From assembly GCF_021134715.1 (NCBI RefSeq), contig NC_060021.1, forward strand, positions 7,906,501-7,970,500: DNA of 64,000 nucleotides, written 5' to 3'. The stretch comes from Daphnia pulex. Lineage: Eukaryota; Arthropoda; Branchiopoda; Diplostraca; Daphniidae. Shown here one piece after another: positions 22,533 to 34,800 of the stretch (positions within the stretch are counted from its first letter, which is position 1; each line of letters begins with the position of its first letter). The notes under the pieces are model-generated. The model was not told the DNA's origin and did not search any database. It saw only the letters and a list, made by a program, of their open reading frames with translations. Both the position numbers and the translations under genes were made by a program.

Positions 22533-25500
22533 TCACTCGTTCCCTGGTTGAAACAACAACGATAATAAATTGGCGATACTTAAAAGAGAATGTACCGATG
22601 GACTGTTCATTATACTTGAGGTGTGTGTATCACGAATAGTATCGGTTGTCAATTTGCCATGCTCAGGCTCCTGCCAAATTTCGCGATGCTCTCGAACCGG
22701 AATCTCATCTGCGATTTAGATAACAATTCAATTTATCAATTCTGCAAATTTGATTTGATTACATTTCTGATTTTTTTATTTTACCAATTTTCCCGCTTTT
22801 AATCATCGTTTCAGATTGTTTTCCACCTTCTGTTATATCCACGTTAAAAAATTAGCAAAATGTAGACTAGAAAGAAAATATGAATATCAGTTACAAAAAC
22901 ATACCACTACTCCATGTGTCCTCCTTATTGCCGGTTTCCTTGGGAAATTCTTTGATTCCTTGAATGTTGGTAGTCGATTTTCCCTCCTCTATGAATCGAA
23001 AATGAAATTTTAAAAAACCGTTGATGCAAACATATAAGAAATTAAGAACGTTATTTTCTGAAGTTATTTTTACCTCGACCTTTTTCTCCACTCGTGTCTT
23101 TGGCTGCTGAGGCATAATCCTTTCCTTCTACAATTACATATAAGTAAATAGTTTAGAAAAATGAATAATTTAACTCGAGAGAAGCCGAAGAAGTAAATTA
23201 AATTATAGGAATAAAATACTGACCATGGCCTTTTTCAGCAATCTTCGAACCTCCTTCTTTTACCGATTCTTTGATCTCTGTGTACGTGAAGATACCATCA
23301 CTGTTAATTTTTGTTTCTTTAACCGAGAAGTTTTAAATGAATATTACCATGGCCTTTATGAGCTACCTCATGGCCTTTTTGCTTAGCTGATTCTTTCATT
23401 TCGTGTCCTTTATCAGCAGCCTTCGAACCAGCTTTTTTGGCCGAATCTACTCCTTTAGACGCCATATCTTTGGCAGATTCTTTCATCTCGTGTCCTTTAT
23501 CAGCAGCTTTCGAACCAGCTTCCTTAGCCGAGTCTACTCCTCTAGACGCCATATCTTTGGCAGATTCTTTCATCTCGTATCCTTTATCAGCAGCTTTCGA
23601 ACCAGCTTCCTTAGCCGAGTCTACTCCTCTAGACGCCATATCTTTGGCAGATTCTTTCATCTCGTGTCCTTTATCGACAGCCTTCGAACCAGCTTCCTTG
23701 GCGGAATCTACTCCTCTAGACGCCATATCCATAGCCGAATCGGCAGTCTCTGCATGATGAAATTGCACACAGATAACTAAATTTGTCTCCCTACACTTAT
23801 TTTTCAAAATTAACTCACCACGTCCTTTCTCCGCCATGCTTGAGCCAGTGTCTTTGACGTAGTCTTTAGCTCGGGAAGCTGAGTCCTTCACCGACTCTTT
23901 AACGTCTACATAAAATTTTGATTCAATGACAACAATTGGAAATTTGATAGGATAATTAACTTTACCATGTCCTTTGTCGGCGATTTTTGAACCGACGTCT
24001 TTAACATATTCCTTGGCATCTGAGCGATTTTAAACAGTTTTTTTTAGTATATACTAATTTACAATTTAGTATTGCGCTATTTACCATGCCCTTTATCAGC
24101 TACTTTAGAGGCGGCTCCTTTGGCGGTATCCACCCCTTTTGAAGCCAAGTTTTTTGCCGATTCAACCGCACCTTAGAAGCAAAATATGTTTCAGACAATC
24201 TGTTCTGTAAATATTTGCCAAATCGATTTATACGTTTGCACTTACCACGCCCTTTGTCCGCCAAGCTTGATCCAGTATCCTTTGCATAGTCTTTAGCTTC
24301 TGAAGCAGTGTCTTTCATCGACTCTTTAACATCTACGAAACATGGCCAATTTCAATAACAGTATTTACAAATTAGTCGTGTTAAAATACTCTTACCACGT
24401 CCTTTGTCAGCGACTTTGGAAGCGGTTTCTTTGGCCGAGTCTACTCCTTTAGATGCAACATCTTTCACCTTTTCTTTTGCTTCTGGAAACACGACAACAA
24501 ACCGATCATGATTAAAAGTTCCAGATACTTCTTATTTTATTACATTTCAAAGTTCAACGTACCGTGTCCTTTATCAGCGACTTTGGAGCCTGTTTCTTTA
24601 GCCGATTCTACTCCTCTAGAAGCAACGTCCTTGGCCGATTCAGCCGTGTCTGAAAAGTTGCAGTTTGCATCAAGCTCACATTTTTAATTGCAGGTCAAAA
24701 TCGTTAAAAAGAAACTTACCACGTCCTTTCTCAGCAATTCTCGAGCCGGTATCTTCTAACTTTTCCTTAGCTCCGGTAGCAGTCTCTTTCGCCGACTCTT
24801 TCACTTCTGCGAAATGGAAATGTGCAACATTCAATTATCAATTATCCCCTGACGCAATTGAAGTCATTAACTTACCATGTCCTTTGTCGGCAATTTTGGA
24901 ACCCGCTTTTTTCGATGACTCCTTGACATCTGTTATATGGACAAATCAATCATTATAACGAAACTGCGGTGATAAAGTTACAAAATGCAACAAAATTAAA
25001 TTACCATGACCGGTTTCAGAAGCGGCTTCTTTCATCGAATGGCCCACATCTGCAACGCATCAATTAAAGGTTAACGACTTGCAAGATAAGCTGGTAATGA
25101 TAGGCTGAAATTCTATACCTTGAGTTTTCTCTGTGGCAGGTCGTACCCAATCACGAATGGACTCCACAAAGCCTTTGCCTTTCTTAGGTGCCTCAGACTC
25201 CGCTTCCTTCAACTCCGCTTCTTTTTCTGGAAACGACCAATAAAAATAAAAGAATTATGAATAATTAATCGACATCGAATGAAAATGCATTTTAACCTTG
25301 TTTCTTTTCCGCGATATTAGATCGAGCGCCTTCCAGTTTTTCTTCTGCCCTCTCGCCTAGATTTTGGAATCCTTCTTTGACATCTATTAACCAACAATCG
25401 ATCAAATAACTTTTATCATTTTTGTCGTAATTGCCAAGACATACCTTTCCCTTTCTTCGATATATTAGAGCCCGTCTCTTGCAGTGATTCCTTAACGTCC

Positions 25501-27307
25501 GTGGCCTTTTCTTTCAATGCCTCCTTAGCGTCTACCAGTTTCAAATAAAATCCAATGAATCAGTCTTATTATTATTTGTAAAATTGAATAGGCAATTATT
25601 ACCACGCCCTTTTCCCATCACTGTATCTTTAATGCCAGTAGCGTCTTCTTTTACCGATTCCTTGGTTTCTGAAATTAAATATCAAAATCAATTCACAATC
25701 TTAATTTAAAGAAACTTAATCGTGACCACTTACCCTTGGCGATGTCTGCGTTGGATTTCGTCCCTTCGGGAGCTAAAAAAGAAAGGCAAAAACATTAGTT
25801 GTCTGCGTGATTGAACTGTTTTCAAAGAATGAAAATTAGTGGTAACTTACCCTTTGGCGTTTCAGCGAATTCGGGTGTTAGCATGTCACGGAGTGTTCCC
25901 AAAATACCTCTGCTTTCGTGATGTCCTTCGGGTTTCTCGGAAGACTCCTTCATTGACTCTACACCCTCTTTGAGAAAGCGAAAGTTCAGATTACTGCCTA
26001 AATTAGAATATTACTGAAAGGGCATTTTACCTCGGCCTCTTTCTGCTACGTTGGAACCAGTCTCTTTGGCAGATTCCTTCGCTCCTTCAGCCGATTGTTT
26101 GCCTCCTTCAGCCTTTTCCTTGATCGTATCCTTGGCTCCTTCGGCCGATTCTTTTAGCGAATCTTTAGCTCCTACAGCGGATTCTTTGGCTCCTTCAGCC
26201 TTCTCCTTGATCGTATCCTTAGCCCCTGCAACCGATTGCTTAAGAGAATCTGTAGCTCCTTTAGCCGATTCTTTGACGTACTCTTTGGCGTCTAAAGAAA
26301 GAGAATCAAGTTAGCCATGTAAATATGTACGAATTGAAAGCTTCAATACCATGTCCTTTTTCGGCAATTTTGGAGCGCGCACTTTCCAACTTCTCTCCGG
26401 TTTTAGAAGCCGCATCATAAGTTGTATCCTTCGCACCCGTAAGTGTATCCTTAACGTAGTCTTTGGCACCCGTTGCAGCATTTACGGACGTATCTTTGGC
26501 ACCAGTCACTGTGTCCACGACAGCTAAAATCCATTTACACAACATACATGAATAGAAATTTCACTTGGAAAACAAAAATTTCTAAATTACCTTGTTTGCC
26601 ACCTGAAAGTGTGTCCATAACATATTCCTGTGCATGTGCTGCGGTTTCCGATAGACCTTAACAACCAAATCATTTAAATTCCATCGAATAAATCATAACG
26701 GTAATAAACACGAACTTACTGTGGAGACTTTCGCTTACGGTGCTCTCAACAGACTCCTTGGCTCCGGCAGCAGTTTCCATCAAGTCTAGTTATTACATAG
26801 GCAGCAATAAAAATTAGTTATCAAGTCCACTTAAAGTACAATAACATCGTGTAATACATACCGTGTTTCTTCTGGGTGTAAGTGTCGCGAATAGTGCCCA
26901 GCAAGCCACGAGCCGATTCTCCAACTTTAGCATCAGCTTTCTGAATATCTTCATGGGTTATTTCTGAAGAATGAAATAAAAAGAATTAACAAATCACATA
27001 TGAAAGACAAAAATCTAGACTAGGGCTATCTACCTGGTTTGCTTTCAGTTGAACTTGGCTTTACTGTACCAAGAACACTCTCGAGGAATGAGGGTTTGTT
27101 CTCAGTCTCAACCGCCGGTTCTAGAACATCAATATTGCGATCAGATACAAAAACAACAGCATGGAAAACATAAATGGAAAAACATAAATAAAAATTTTAC
27201 TCACCAGCTTCACCCTCGACGTGGGTAACAGTTGTGAACTGTTTAGCTTCCTTGGGGTCGGGCTGCTTCCCGATGGGTTGTTGAATATCCACTTGTTTAG
27301 AATCCAT
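22533..27307 (-). CDS. LEA-like (group 3 type) repetitive amphipathic protein, 935 aa, 27 coding exons
   Basis: Group 3 LEA proteins are unstructured when hydrated and form amphipathic helices on drying; they protect cells during desiccation or dormancy. This role is inferred from composition: Ala/Lys/Glu/Asp/Ser/Gly-rich 11-mer-like strings such as AKDTIKEKAEGAKESAVGAK, almost no bulky hydrophobics. Coding exons 5' to 3': 27205-27307, 27034-27120, 26862-26963, 26720-26785, 26591-26656, 26350-26523, 26031-26291, 25851-25967, 25734-25772, 25603-25668, 25445-25531, 25297-25383, 25119-25226, 25005-25049, 24876-24929, 24720-24806, 24563-24649, 24396-24482, 24246-24332, 24085-24171, 23966-24019, 23819-23905, 23348-23749, 23224-23277, 23074-23127, 22905-22988, 22533-22708. 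Every intron is phase 1 and every internal exon is divisible by three. No signal peptide. A non-coding first exon (about 27439-27511) precedes. Other extended-helix proteins are the alternative. Confidence 0.8.
23375..23722 (-). repeat. Four tandem 87-bp repeats inside one LEA-like exon
   Basis: Four head-to-tail copies of a 29-residue unit (DMASRGVDSAKEAGSKA then DKGHEMKESAK) fill most of the 402-nt exon. The repeat length equals that of the many separate 87-nt exons in the same gene. Confidence 0.85.
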
Positions 27308-27506
27308 AATTGCTTTCAAACTTGATCGAAATTTAAATCCAGATCTAAGTTGTAAAAAGCGCAAGTTAGAGACACCAATCAAACGATGCATTAGTACTAG
27401 TTTTAAATAGCTAGAGAGACAAATGGTAAATGAATTACCTTTAGCAAAATCCAAGTCTTTTTAAATACTTGATGCGCCTTCTTCTGCAAGCGACGAGCAA
27501 GCGAAT

Positions 27507-27545
27507 GATCTGAACACCAACCTTCGTCGCGCTCCCGCTTATAAA
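27507..27545 (-). promoter_or_regulatory. TATA/Inr promoter of the LEA-like gene
   Basis: On the - strand TATAA starts at 27543 and the initiator TTCAGATC places the start A at 27511, 32 nt downstream. The non-coding exon 1 then runs to a donor at 27438 and splices to 27344. Confidence 0.6.
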
Positions 27546-27755
27546 GCGATGAAAGACGTAGACAATTCGATGAAAATGATACGATTGAATAACGTTGTAT
27601 TTGTCATTCTTGGTCCAGCTTAGCGATACATTTATCGCGAAACGTAAAGCACAAGGGAACAGATTGAGAAATACGTTTTGCATAGTCATAGGACAGTTAA
27701 TGGCATAGTAACGAAAACTATAATTAAGCGATATTTGTCTCGTAGTTTAATTAAT

Positions 27756-29581
27756 TTACATAATGAGCTTGAAAGAGGTAGCAAAGTCTGGTAACTTCTT
27801 CACGACAAGTTGAAACTCAGCTTCGTTAATCGAACGATTGCCTTCTACTCCGGCCTCTTCTAGAATCTGCAAGTTCAGTTTAAAAAAAACCCATGATTTA
27901 GTCAAACTTGTGGGTTTTTTTCCAATCGTTATATAAAGGAATTTACGTAGCCGACGACTTCGTCCCGTTCCAATAACTTCGGGGAATTCTCTGAGGCACA
28001 TGTTAAGAAATCGATAAGTCTCCCGAGATCAGAGGCTGTTAATAGACCGTCGTTGTCGAAATCTGAATTTTTGTGAAAACGAATGTCAGCTCAAAAATTC
28101 AAGTAACCGGAAATACGATTTAAAATTACCGTAAATTCTAAATGCGAAAGATGCACGGACGCTAGCTGGAGCCTTCTCACAAAAGGCCTTGATGATACCA
28201 AGAAAAATATGAAAAAAATAGTATAACAAAAAACAAATGAGTCAACCGGATAGCTACAACCTTGAAGAAAGAAAAAAAGAAAGTCTGAAACGTCAAAGAA
28301 AAGAAACTTACGGAAGCCAGATCGACAAAGTCGTCGAAAGAGAAACAATCGTCCTGCTTTGAAGAGAAAACGAATGCTAGGCGCTGTCGGAACGGATTGC
28401 ACTGTCGACGAAGAAAGAAAAAGGTAAGAAATTAGTAAGCATTTCTTCCGCTGTTCTATTGTTTCTGTGAATGGCGTTGGATGGAAAAACACATTGAGTT
28501 CAAGAAAAACGTGACTTGCATTTACGATTGATCGGATGTGGGCCATACAACTTCAAGCGGCAAAAACTCTACTGGCTGCTGTGATGTGAGAACTATTAGG
28601 GGTTCGGATGAGCTAATCATTCATAGGTTCAAATTACTTCCTACGTCGTCATATTTATCTGGCCGAAAGATACCGGTCGGGTTCGGCGCTCTTTAAACGA
28701 AGCATGTGAAAAGCCAGCGCTTTGGTGAGTGATCAAGGTCGTGATATCGGCGACATATATAGTGTGTGCGTTAACTACGCAGTTGAAAATCTTTTTCCTA
28801 ACACGTCATGTGACGTCTCGAATTTGCGCATTCCACGCAAAACGATGCCACGCACGTCGTTGTTGTCTATATAGTGACTTTGCATTAATGATGGGTGAGA
28901 ACGAAAACTCACGAAATCATAAAAAATTCGACAATGTTGGGGATTTGGAAATCATGAATTATGAAATCTGGGTCGTTAAGGGCGCGAAGCGGCGCATCCT
29001 AACCACCACATCCAGTTATCACCTATAATGACGTATTTCCATAAATCCTTGATCACGTTTTGCAACGATGGGTACAATCAAGAGAAAAAAGTGTGGGAAA
29101 ATTCCCAATACTATTTAGTAAATCCGTTTGTTTTTACTGAAATAGAGTTCTTATCGCAAAAGTGAGTTAATACCTTGAGCTCTTCAATCGAAGCAAAAAT
29201 ATCCGCCGCTGGAAGTCGGACTCCGAATGGATTGGCTTTTACGGCATTCGGGTTGATACGGTAAAACCGGTCAAACAATCTAACGACAAACTTTTTATTA
29301 TCTGGGCTTACTTTTATATTATGAGGAAACAGAATTAATCTTTTTTTACTAGTATCTTACCGAATGATATCTCTGCGGCTGAAGTAAGTGAGTTCGCCTG
29401 TTTTGCAAGAAGGTGAAATAGTTCAAATCAAATTACACAACAGGAAAACAAAAAATTAAAACAAAAATCTTAAAAAGTTACGAAACTTAAGCCCAGCTGC
29501 AATACGCACAACTAGAGATTTTTACTCACAGCATTCATCGATATCTTCCAATGATAATAAAGTGGTTGGTTTAGCTCCCAT
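27756..29581 (-). CDS. Calcium and integrin-binding (CIB) family EF-hand protein, 189 aa
   Basis: CIB proteins are small calmodulin-like regulators that bind integrin tails, kinases or, for CIB2, mechanotransduction channels. Exons 5' to 3': 29530-29581, 29361-29397, 29174-29279, 28312-28401, 28130-28187, 27947-28062, 27756-27866; the phases agree and give 189 residues (family usually 187-191). It begins MGAKPTT, a fair N-myristoylation signal, and ends LPDFATSFKLIM, close to the CIB1 C-terminus. EF-hand 3 is canonical (DFDNDGLLTASD). EF-hand 2 (SSKQDDCFSFDDF) is degenerate, as in vertebrate CIB1. EF-hand 4 (GVEGNRSINEAE) lacks the acidic first residue and the glycine at position 6, though it keeps the final Glu. 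It looks nearer CIB1 than CIB2, but this is by eye. Confidence 0.9.
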
Positions 29582-30466
29582 TACTTTGTGGTTCTCCTAT
29601 GCTGGTGGGGTCTGCGTCACGTGTTCAAAATTTTTGATCTGTCTCAAATACAACAAAACGGGAAATTCACGCTATAACGTGAAGGAAAGAACGGGTCTTG
29701 GGAATTGTCAATTGACAACTGAAGAGACGTTAAATATCTTTAACGAAAAATGAAATCTTCTGTTGCAGAGAAAAAACTGACACGCCGTTTTATCTCGAGT
29801 GGCTTCGTGTGTTTGGGGTGGGTTATACTTTCTAAATTTATCGATAGCTCCAAAGTCAACTCACAACTTCCAACGTTGCACACAAAACCAAAAAATGCAC
29901 GAGCACACGCCCATCAGACCATAAAAACACGTATCGTATTAGATGCAGCCGGTGGATACTCACTTCACTAGAAAGTAGAACCCTAGTTCTACTATAGTCA
30001 CCTGAAGCGATCGGACGTGGTGGCACTGGTGCGTGATTCGTATTACCTCACGGCGTGGCGTGGCGGTTCCTGCTTTACTCTCCGTTGGGCTTTACGCCGG
30101 ATAAAACTCAAGCCGTGTCCTTAGGGCCTGTAAAATGATAGCTCTCCACTCAAGGACCAAGGAAATGGGCAGCCAATATATTTGCTTTATATTATTTTTC
30201 TTCCGCCTGAACTCATGCTCGTTTTCAATGACAACCATTCTCATCCAATCCAAGTTACTCCTATATTGGACACTTAAAGCTTGGACTTCCGGAACTAAAA
30301 CAAAAAAAAAAAAAAAAAAACTTAAAATAGATTTGGAAAGGATTTAGATTGTTGCAGGAAATATGTCTACCAGTACCACCTACTACCACTATATGTATAT
30401 AAATTTTAAATTATTTGGGAGCTTTTTTTATTTTATTAACTCATCTACACAACGTGGACCTAAAAT
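29582..30466. other. Intergenic gap between CIB and mRpL47
   Basis: No exon-like segment seen. It should contain the CIB promoter and the mRpL47 3' end. An A homopolymer lies at about 30302-30319, and a - strand AATAAA near 30432-30437 is the likely mRpL47 poly(A) signal. Confidence 0.4.
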
Positions 30467-31520
30467 TCAAACAGTATTAAATTCGTGACTCCCACGAGTT
30501 TTCTTATTGAACTTTAGTTTGTCGATGTTGACATCAGGATACTTGGCTTGTAGCGCTTCCTTATCCAAATTAGGAAAACGTTTAAGAAGCATCGCTGCTT
30601 CTCTCTCATGAAGTCTAAAATGTAATTGTAATGGATTAGAATTGCGTTCTCTCATTAAAATTTTTTTAATATAAAAGAGATGGAAAAGGCGGGAAATAGA
30701 GGGAAAGGGAAGTTGTTCAGCAAAAAGAGAATTTTAACTGCAAACATAACTTACTTCACTTTCCTATTCTGCATTCTCATTTCTTTCTCCTTCATTAAAT
30801 ATTTAAACTTGAGAGTTGCACCATCCTTTACTTGTGTCACTGCTTCCATTGCTTCACGAACAGTAGCTAACGGATCATCAGGATCTAAAGTTTTCACTGC
30901 TCTAGGATTTGGTGCTTTTTCTCCAATTTCCAGTTGCCAAAAAGCATCATTTCTTTCATGTACAATTTCTTCTATCCTTCTCATACTGTCTTGAACTTTG
31001 TCAATTCTTTCTGGTGAAGGGAACAGCCTGCAATCTTCTCGGCAATTGTGTTCCATAGTAAACAGCATATTCCGTTCCTTCAGTAGCACAAACCTGATTC
31101 ATTGAATATTAATTATTATATATGTAGCTGATAACCAGTTGTTCAGATGCTATCCAAATTACAAATACAAACCATATTACCATAATTTTTGGAGATCAAC
31201 ATTACTTTTGATTCGAAGCTCATCTAAAGTCCACGAACGTCCACTTTTTACTTCCTGTGCTCCAAAATTCTTTGGATCATCGAAGAATGCCATTAAGTTG
31301 GATTGCTTGAATGAAGTCGTGTGGATGGAAGCGACAACGTTTATCGGTTGAAAACTAACATTTTAAATAGATCAAAATAATTTGGATTCGTAATTTACAA
31401 ATAAGGTTGGATTTGTTACCATTTTGAAGGTGATAATTGACTACGTATTGCTTGCTGATTTAATATTCGGCCAAAAGAAAACACACACGTAAGTAGCTTA
31501 TTTCTCACGGAGGCGGCCAT
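30467..31520 (-). CDS. mRpL47: Mitochondrial ribosomal protein L47 (uL29m), 253 aa
   Basis: Component of the large subunit of the mitochondrial ribosome, the uL29 family member near the exit tunnel. Exons 5' to 3': 31420-31520, 31181-31354, 30755-31093, 30467-30614, joining in phase to 253 residues (human protein about 250). The N-terminus is basic and hydroxylated with few acids, as for a mitochondrial targeting peptide. The family core is recognisable: FFDDPKNFGAQEVKSGRSWT, ELR.KSN.DLQKLWFVLLKE, RNMLFTME, then SPERIDKVQDSMRRIEEIV and ERNDAFWQLE. The start is the only upstream ATG with a targeting-like sequence. About 300 nt separate it from the FOCAD stop upstream on the same strand. Confidence 0.93.
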
Positions 31521-31826
31521 TGCAAATGTTGTTTAATTTGATTTGAGTCTTTGACAATTACTAGTACGATTGGTAGATGGCGTTAGAAACAAGGCAAAAA
31601 ATTTAAATTCAATTATTTTTCTAATCTCATTTTATTTTAGAAATAAAAATGCCAGAAAGCTTTTTAAAAAACTAAAAACAAGGTTTTTTTTTTTAATCTC
31701 TAAATAATTCTAATAAGAATGCTAGGCAAGCAATAATACGTTACCATTACCATTTTACCAAGTAGGCAAGTACAGTTTAAATAAGGATGTAGACCAATAA
31801 TTTTTATGTATTTTCCAATTCAGAAT

Positions 31827-34800
31827 TCAAATCGCTAAAATTTGAATAAACGTTTCTTTATCAATGCCGATTGTGGAGGGAAGAACGTCAAGAAGTTTAC
31901 GTCTTTGCTCAATGCCTACATGTTCGTTGTCTATCATAACCAAAATCCAATCCTGCATCTATTTGAGAAAATAATTTTGAAACATTAGAGGCAAGCATTA
32001 TTATTATCGTACAAGTGTCCTACGTTTTTCTTAACCACGGCCCATTGCGGTTGGCTGAAAAGGTAACTCATCCCAAGTGAAAAATGTTTCCAATAACTTT
32101 CTCTTAAGCTACTGGATCGATTTTTGTTGCCCTGGTCTCGGTAGAAGACTAATGAATCAGACAGGGCACCGACAATTAGAGCAAATGTATCCATCAAACT
32201 CGAAAAATTCTGCCAACAAAAAGTTAATTTCAATTGATTTCTGTAAATGGCAAGGGAAAATTACCTGATTCTCATCAAGACTTTTCATAGCAGTAAGTTG
32301 AATATAGGAAACAAACTGTAGCAAAAAGCTGTGCGATGATTTGAAGTTCGTATCAATACATTGGTGAATCAGTTCTACCATTTCTTTGTCCAGACTGCAT
32401 GCGCAATATTTAGTTAATTATTCACACGGTTTAAATGTTATTAACTGATTGTGTCTCACCAAGGCAAATACAGGGTGAGCTGTAATGCTTTTAGAAGATA
32501 GTCCAAAGAACTTTTAGACTGGGATTCACGCGAAGCAAAGAGCAGCGTCGCAATACATTTTCTGGCTGTACTAGTCGACGGTTCACACAGAGGACGGTGA
32601 GCACCAGAGACCAAACTGAAACAGCTGGCATATTTTTTAAGGAATTCAAAATCATCGGGTAAGATAGGAAACAATCCCACAAGTATGTTGGCAATTGTTT
32701 CCTTAAGTTCTAGAGGAATCGATGGATCGGCCGTGCTCAGCGACTGGTGTAATCTTGTTAGGATTAGCGAAATTTCTGATTGTTGACTATTTAGTAAACG
32801 ATAGAGGAAACTTTGCACAGACTTTAGCGGCAGAACCTTGCAGATGGGCCCCAAGTATGACAAAGCAACAATAGCTGATCTCTCCTAAAAATGAACAACT
32901 AAATGTTACAGTTCTTGTTTTTTTTTTAAATATCATTTCTTACATCTATAGGCTCTAGAGGCTCATCGTTGAAAGCATTTTCGGCGATCGTCTGTGCAGA
33001 AAATGAGTGCGGTACTTGACTAAAGATGATTTCCATGAATTCCGGTTCTAAGTTCTATCAAAACTGTGTAAGATTCATCGAATTCAAAAATTACATATTC
33101 TAATGTAGTTCGATGCTTACATATTGCTGCGCAATTGGTAATAAGGATGTCCAGTTGAGAGGAGGCAGAGGCCTTTCAAATGGCCCAGAAAGCACTTTAA
33201 AAGCAATCGACATCCGCAAACGGTTTCCTTCGTTGTTTTCGCAAATTCTCTGCATGTAGACGATTAGTGACGCCAAAACACTGTCTTCCTTTAACGAACT
33301 ATTAAACGTCATATTTTTAACGAAACTTTGATACCTTACATTTAAAATATTACTTACGAAGAATAATTGGTTGGCTCATTTTTCTTCGTTGCATCATTAG
33401 CAGCTTTTTTATAAATCCAGATCGGCATGGATTGAATTTCTTCTTCTATTAGATGAGAGAGAAGTGACTGAAAGCCAGACGACAGAATTTTGTCATCATA
33501 GTAATCCATAAGCTTCATCCAACAGAGACCCGGGACGTAATCGAGTACATCTTCAGCCTTAACAACGACTTCGGTTTTACCAGGAGGTAAATATTTAAGA
33601 GGTACTTTTAAATCGTCCTTGCATGAATCTGGCATGCATTTCAAATGGAAATCTTTCTTTTGAAAACGACTTAAAGATCTTTAAAGAATTTAAATTAAAT
33701 TAATACACACAATATTTTGAATCAAAAGAAAATTATCACGAACCTTAATGCTAAGGAATGCACTTCAGTAACATTCGTCGATAAGGATACTCGAAATAAT
33801 GTTGATATAGCCTGATGAATAAATTCATCATATTCCTCGTTGTCAATCCTGAGCTCAGCTGTTAGTCCAAGTAAATTGCACATTTCAGAGACTACAGAGG
33901 CTCGATGATCTTGGTTTAGTTTTGGTGCTAGAAGATCCCATACCGACTTAAGGTCAACTACTTCGGCACGACACAACGACACCAGACTGCGAAGGGACAG
34001 CGTGGCAATTGTAGCACTACATGCGGTCAATTTGCCAAGGGAGGAGTTGAGTAAATCCGAAATGACGGATAACAGTTCAGCTCCATATTTATCAGACCTA
34101 GGCAATTCTTCAATAGTAAATTCTATAAAAAAAGGAAATTATGCTTGATTTTTACCTGTTCATACAGATTATATCAATTGCTGTTGCTTTAGCGATTAGA
34201 AATTCTTCCGTTTGTTGTTGATCGGCATTTAAAACTTTCTCCAAAAACGGATAGACACGGTCCTCAATTTTCCACAAATCAGCAAGTAATCTGATTCTCA
34301 CAGGCTTTAGTTGTGGAGAAGAAGAGAGAGCCTCATAGATTTGAAGTACTCGTGGAACGCACGTCTGGAAATAAAAACACTTAAGAGCGGGGCAAAAAAA
34401 ACTTGTGAATTGAAAAATTACCTTATCTATTGCCAATGACGGGAGATGGTACAGAATGGCTAGTTTAGTTTTTCCATTTGAAGGGGTAGTGAGTTTCTTC
34501 AACAGCAGGGTTAGCAACGGTTGGGCGTACAATTTGGTTGATGAAACATATTGAACCGCAGCGTCTAATGCAGAAATATCACCGGAACACCAAAACACTG
34601 CACATTTCAACAGAAAAATTGCATCGGCTAACGTAGAACTATCTGAAGTCCGACAAGGATCCAAAACATTTTCTATCAGTTGACATTGGAGATGCTGGGC
34701 CAATTCAGATGTGGCTACTGCTACTTGAATCCTTGCCTCTGAACGGAACAGATGATGGATATAATTTGATTTTTTGCTGTCAGCAACCGCCTTTTTGGAT

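Noticed and set aside
23403..23780. Repetitive + strand frames (SFISSLRTSFF type) at the LEA-like exon
   Set aside because: Antisense shadow of the 87-bp repeats; the - strand exon has matching splice sites and module length.
28091..28546. 151-aa Phe-rich - strand frame
   Set aside because: It is a mis-framed read-through of CIB exons 28130-28187 and 28312-28401 plus their introns.
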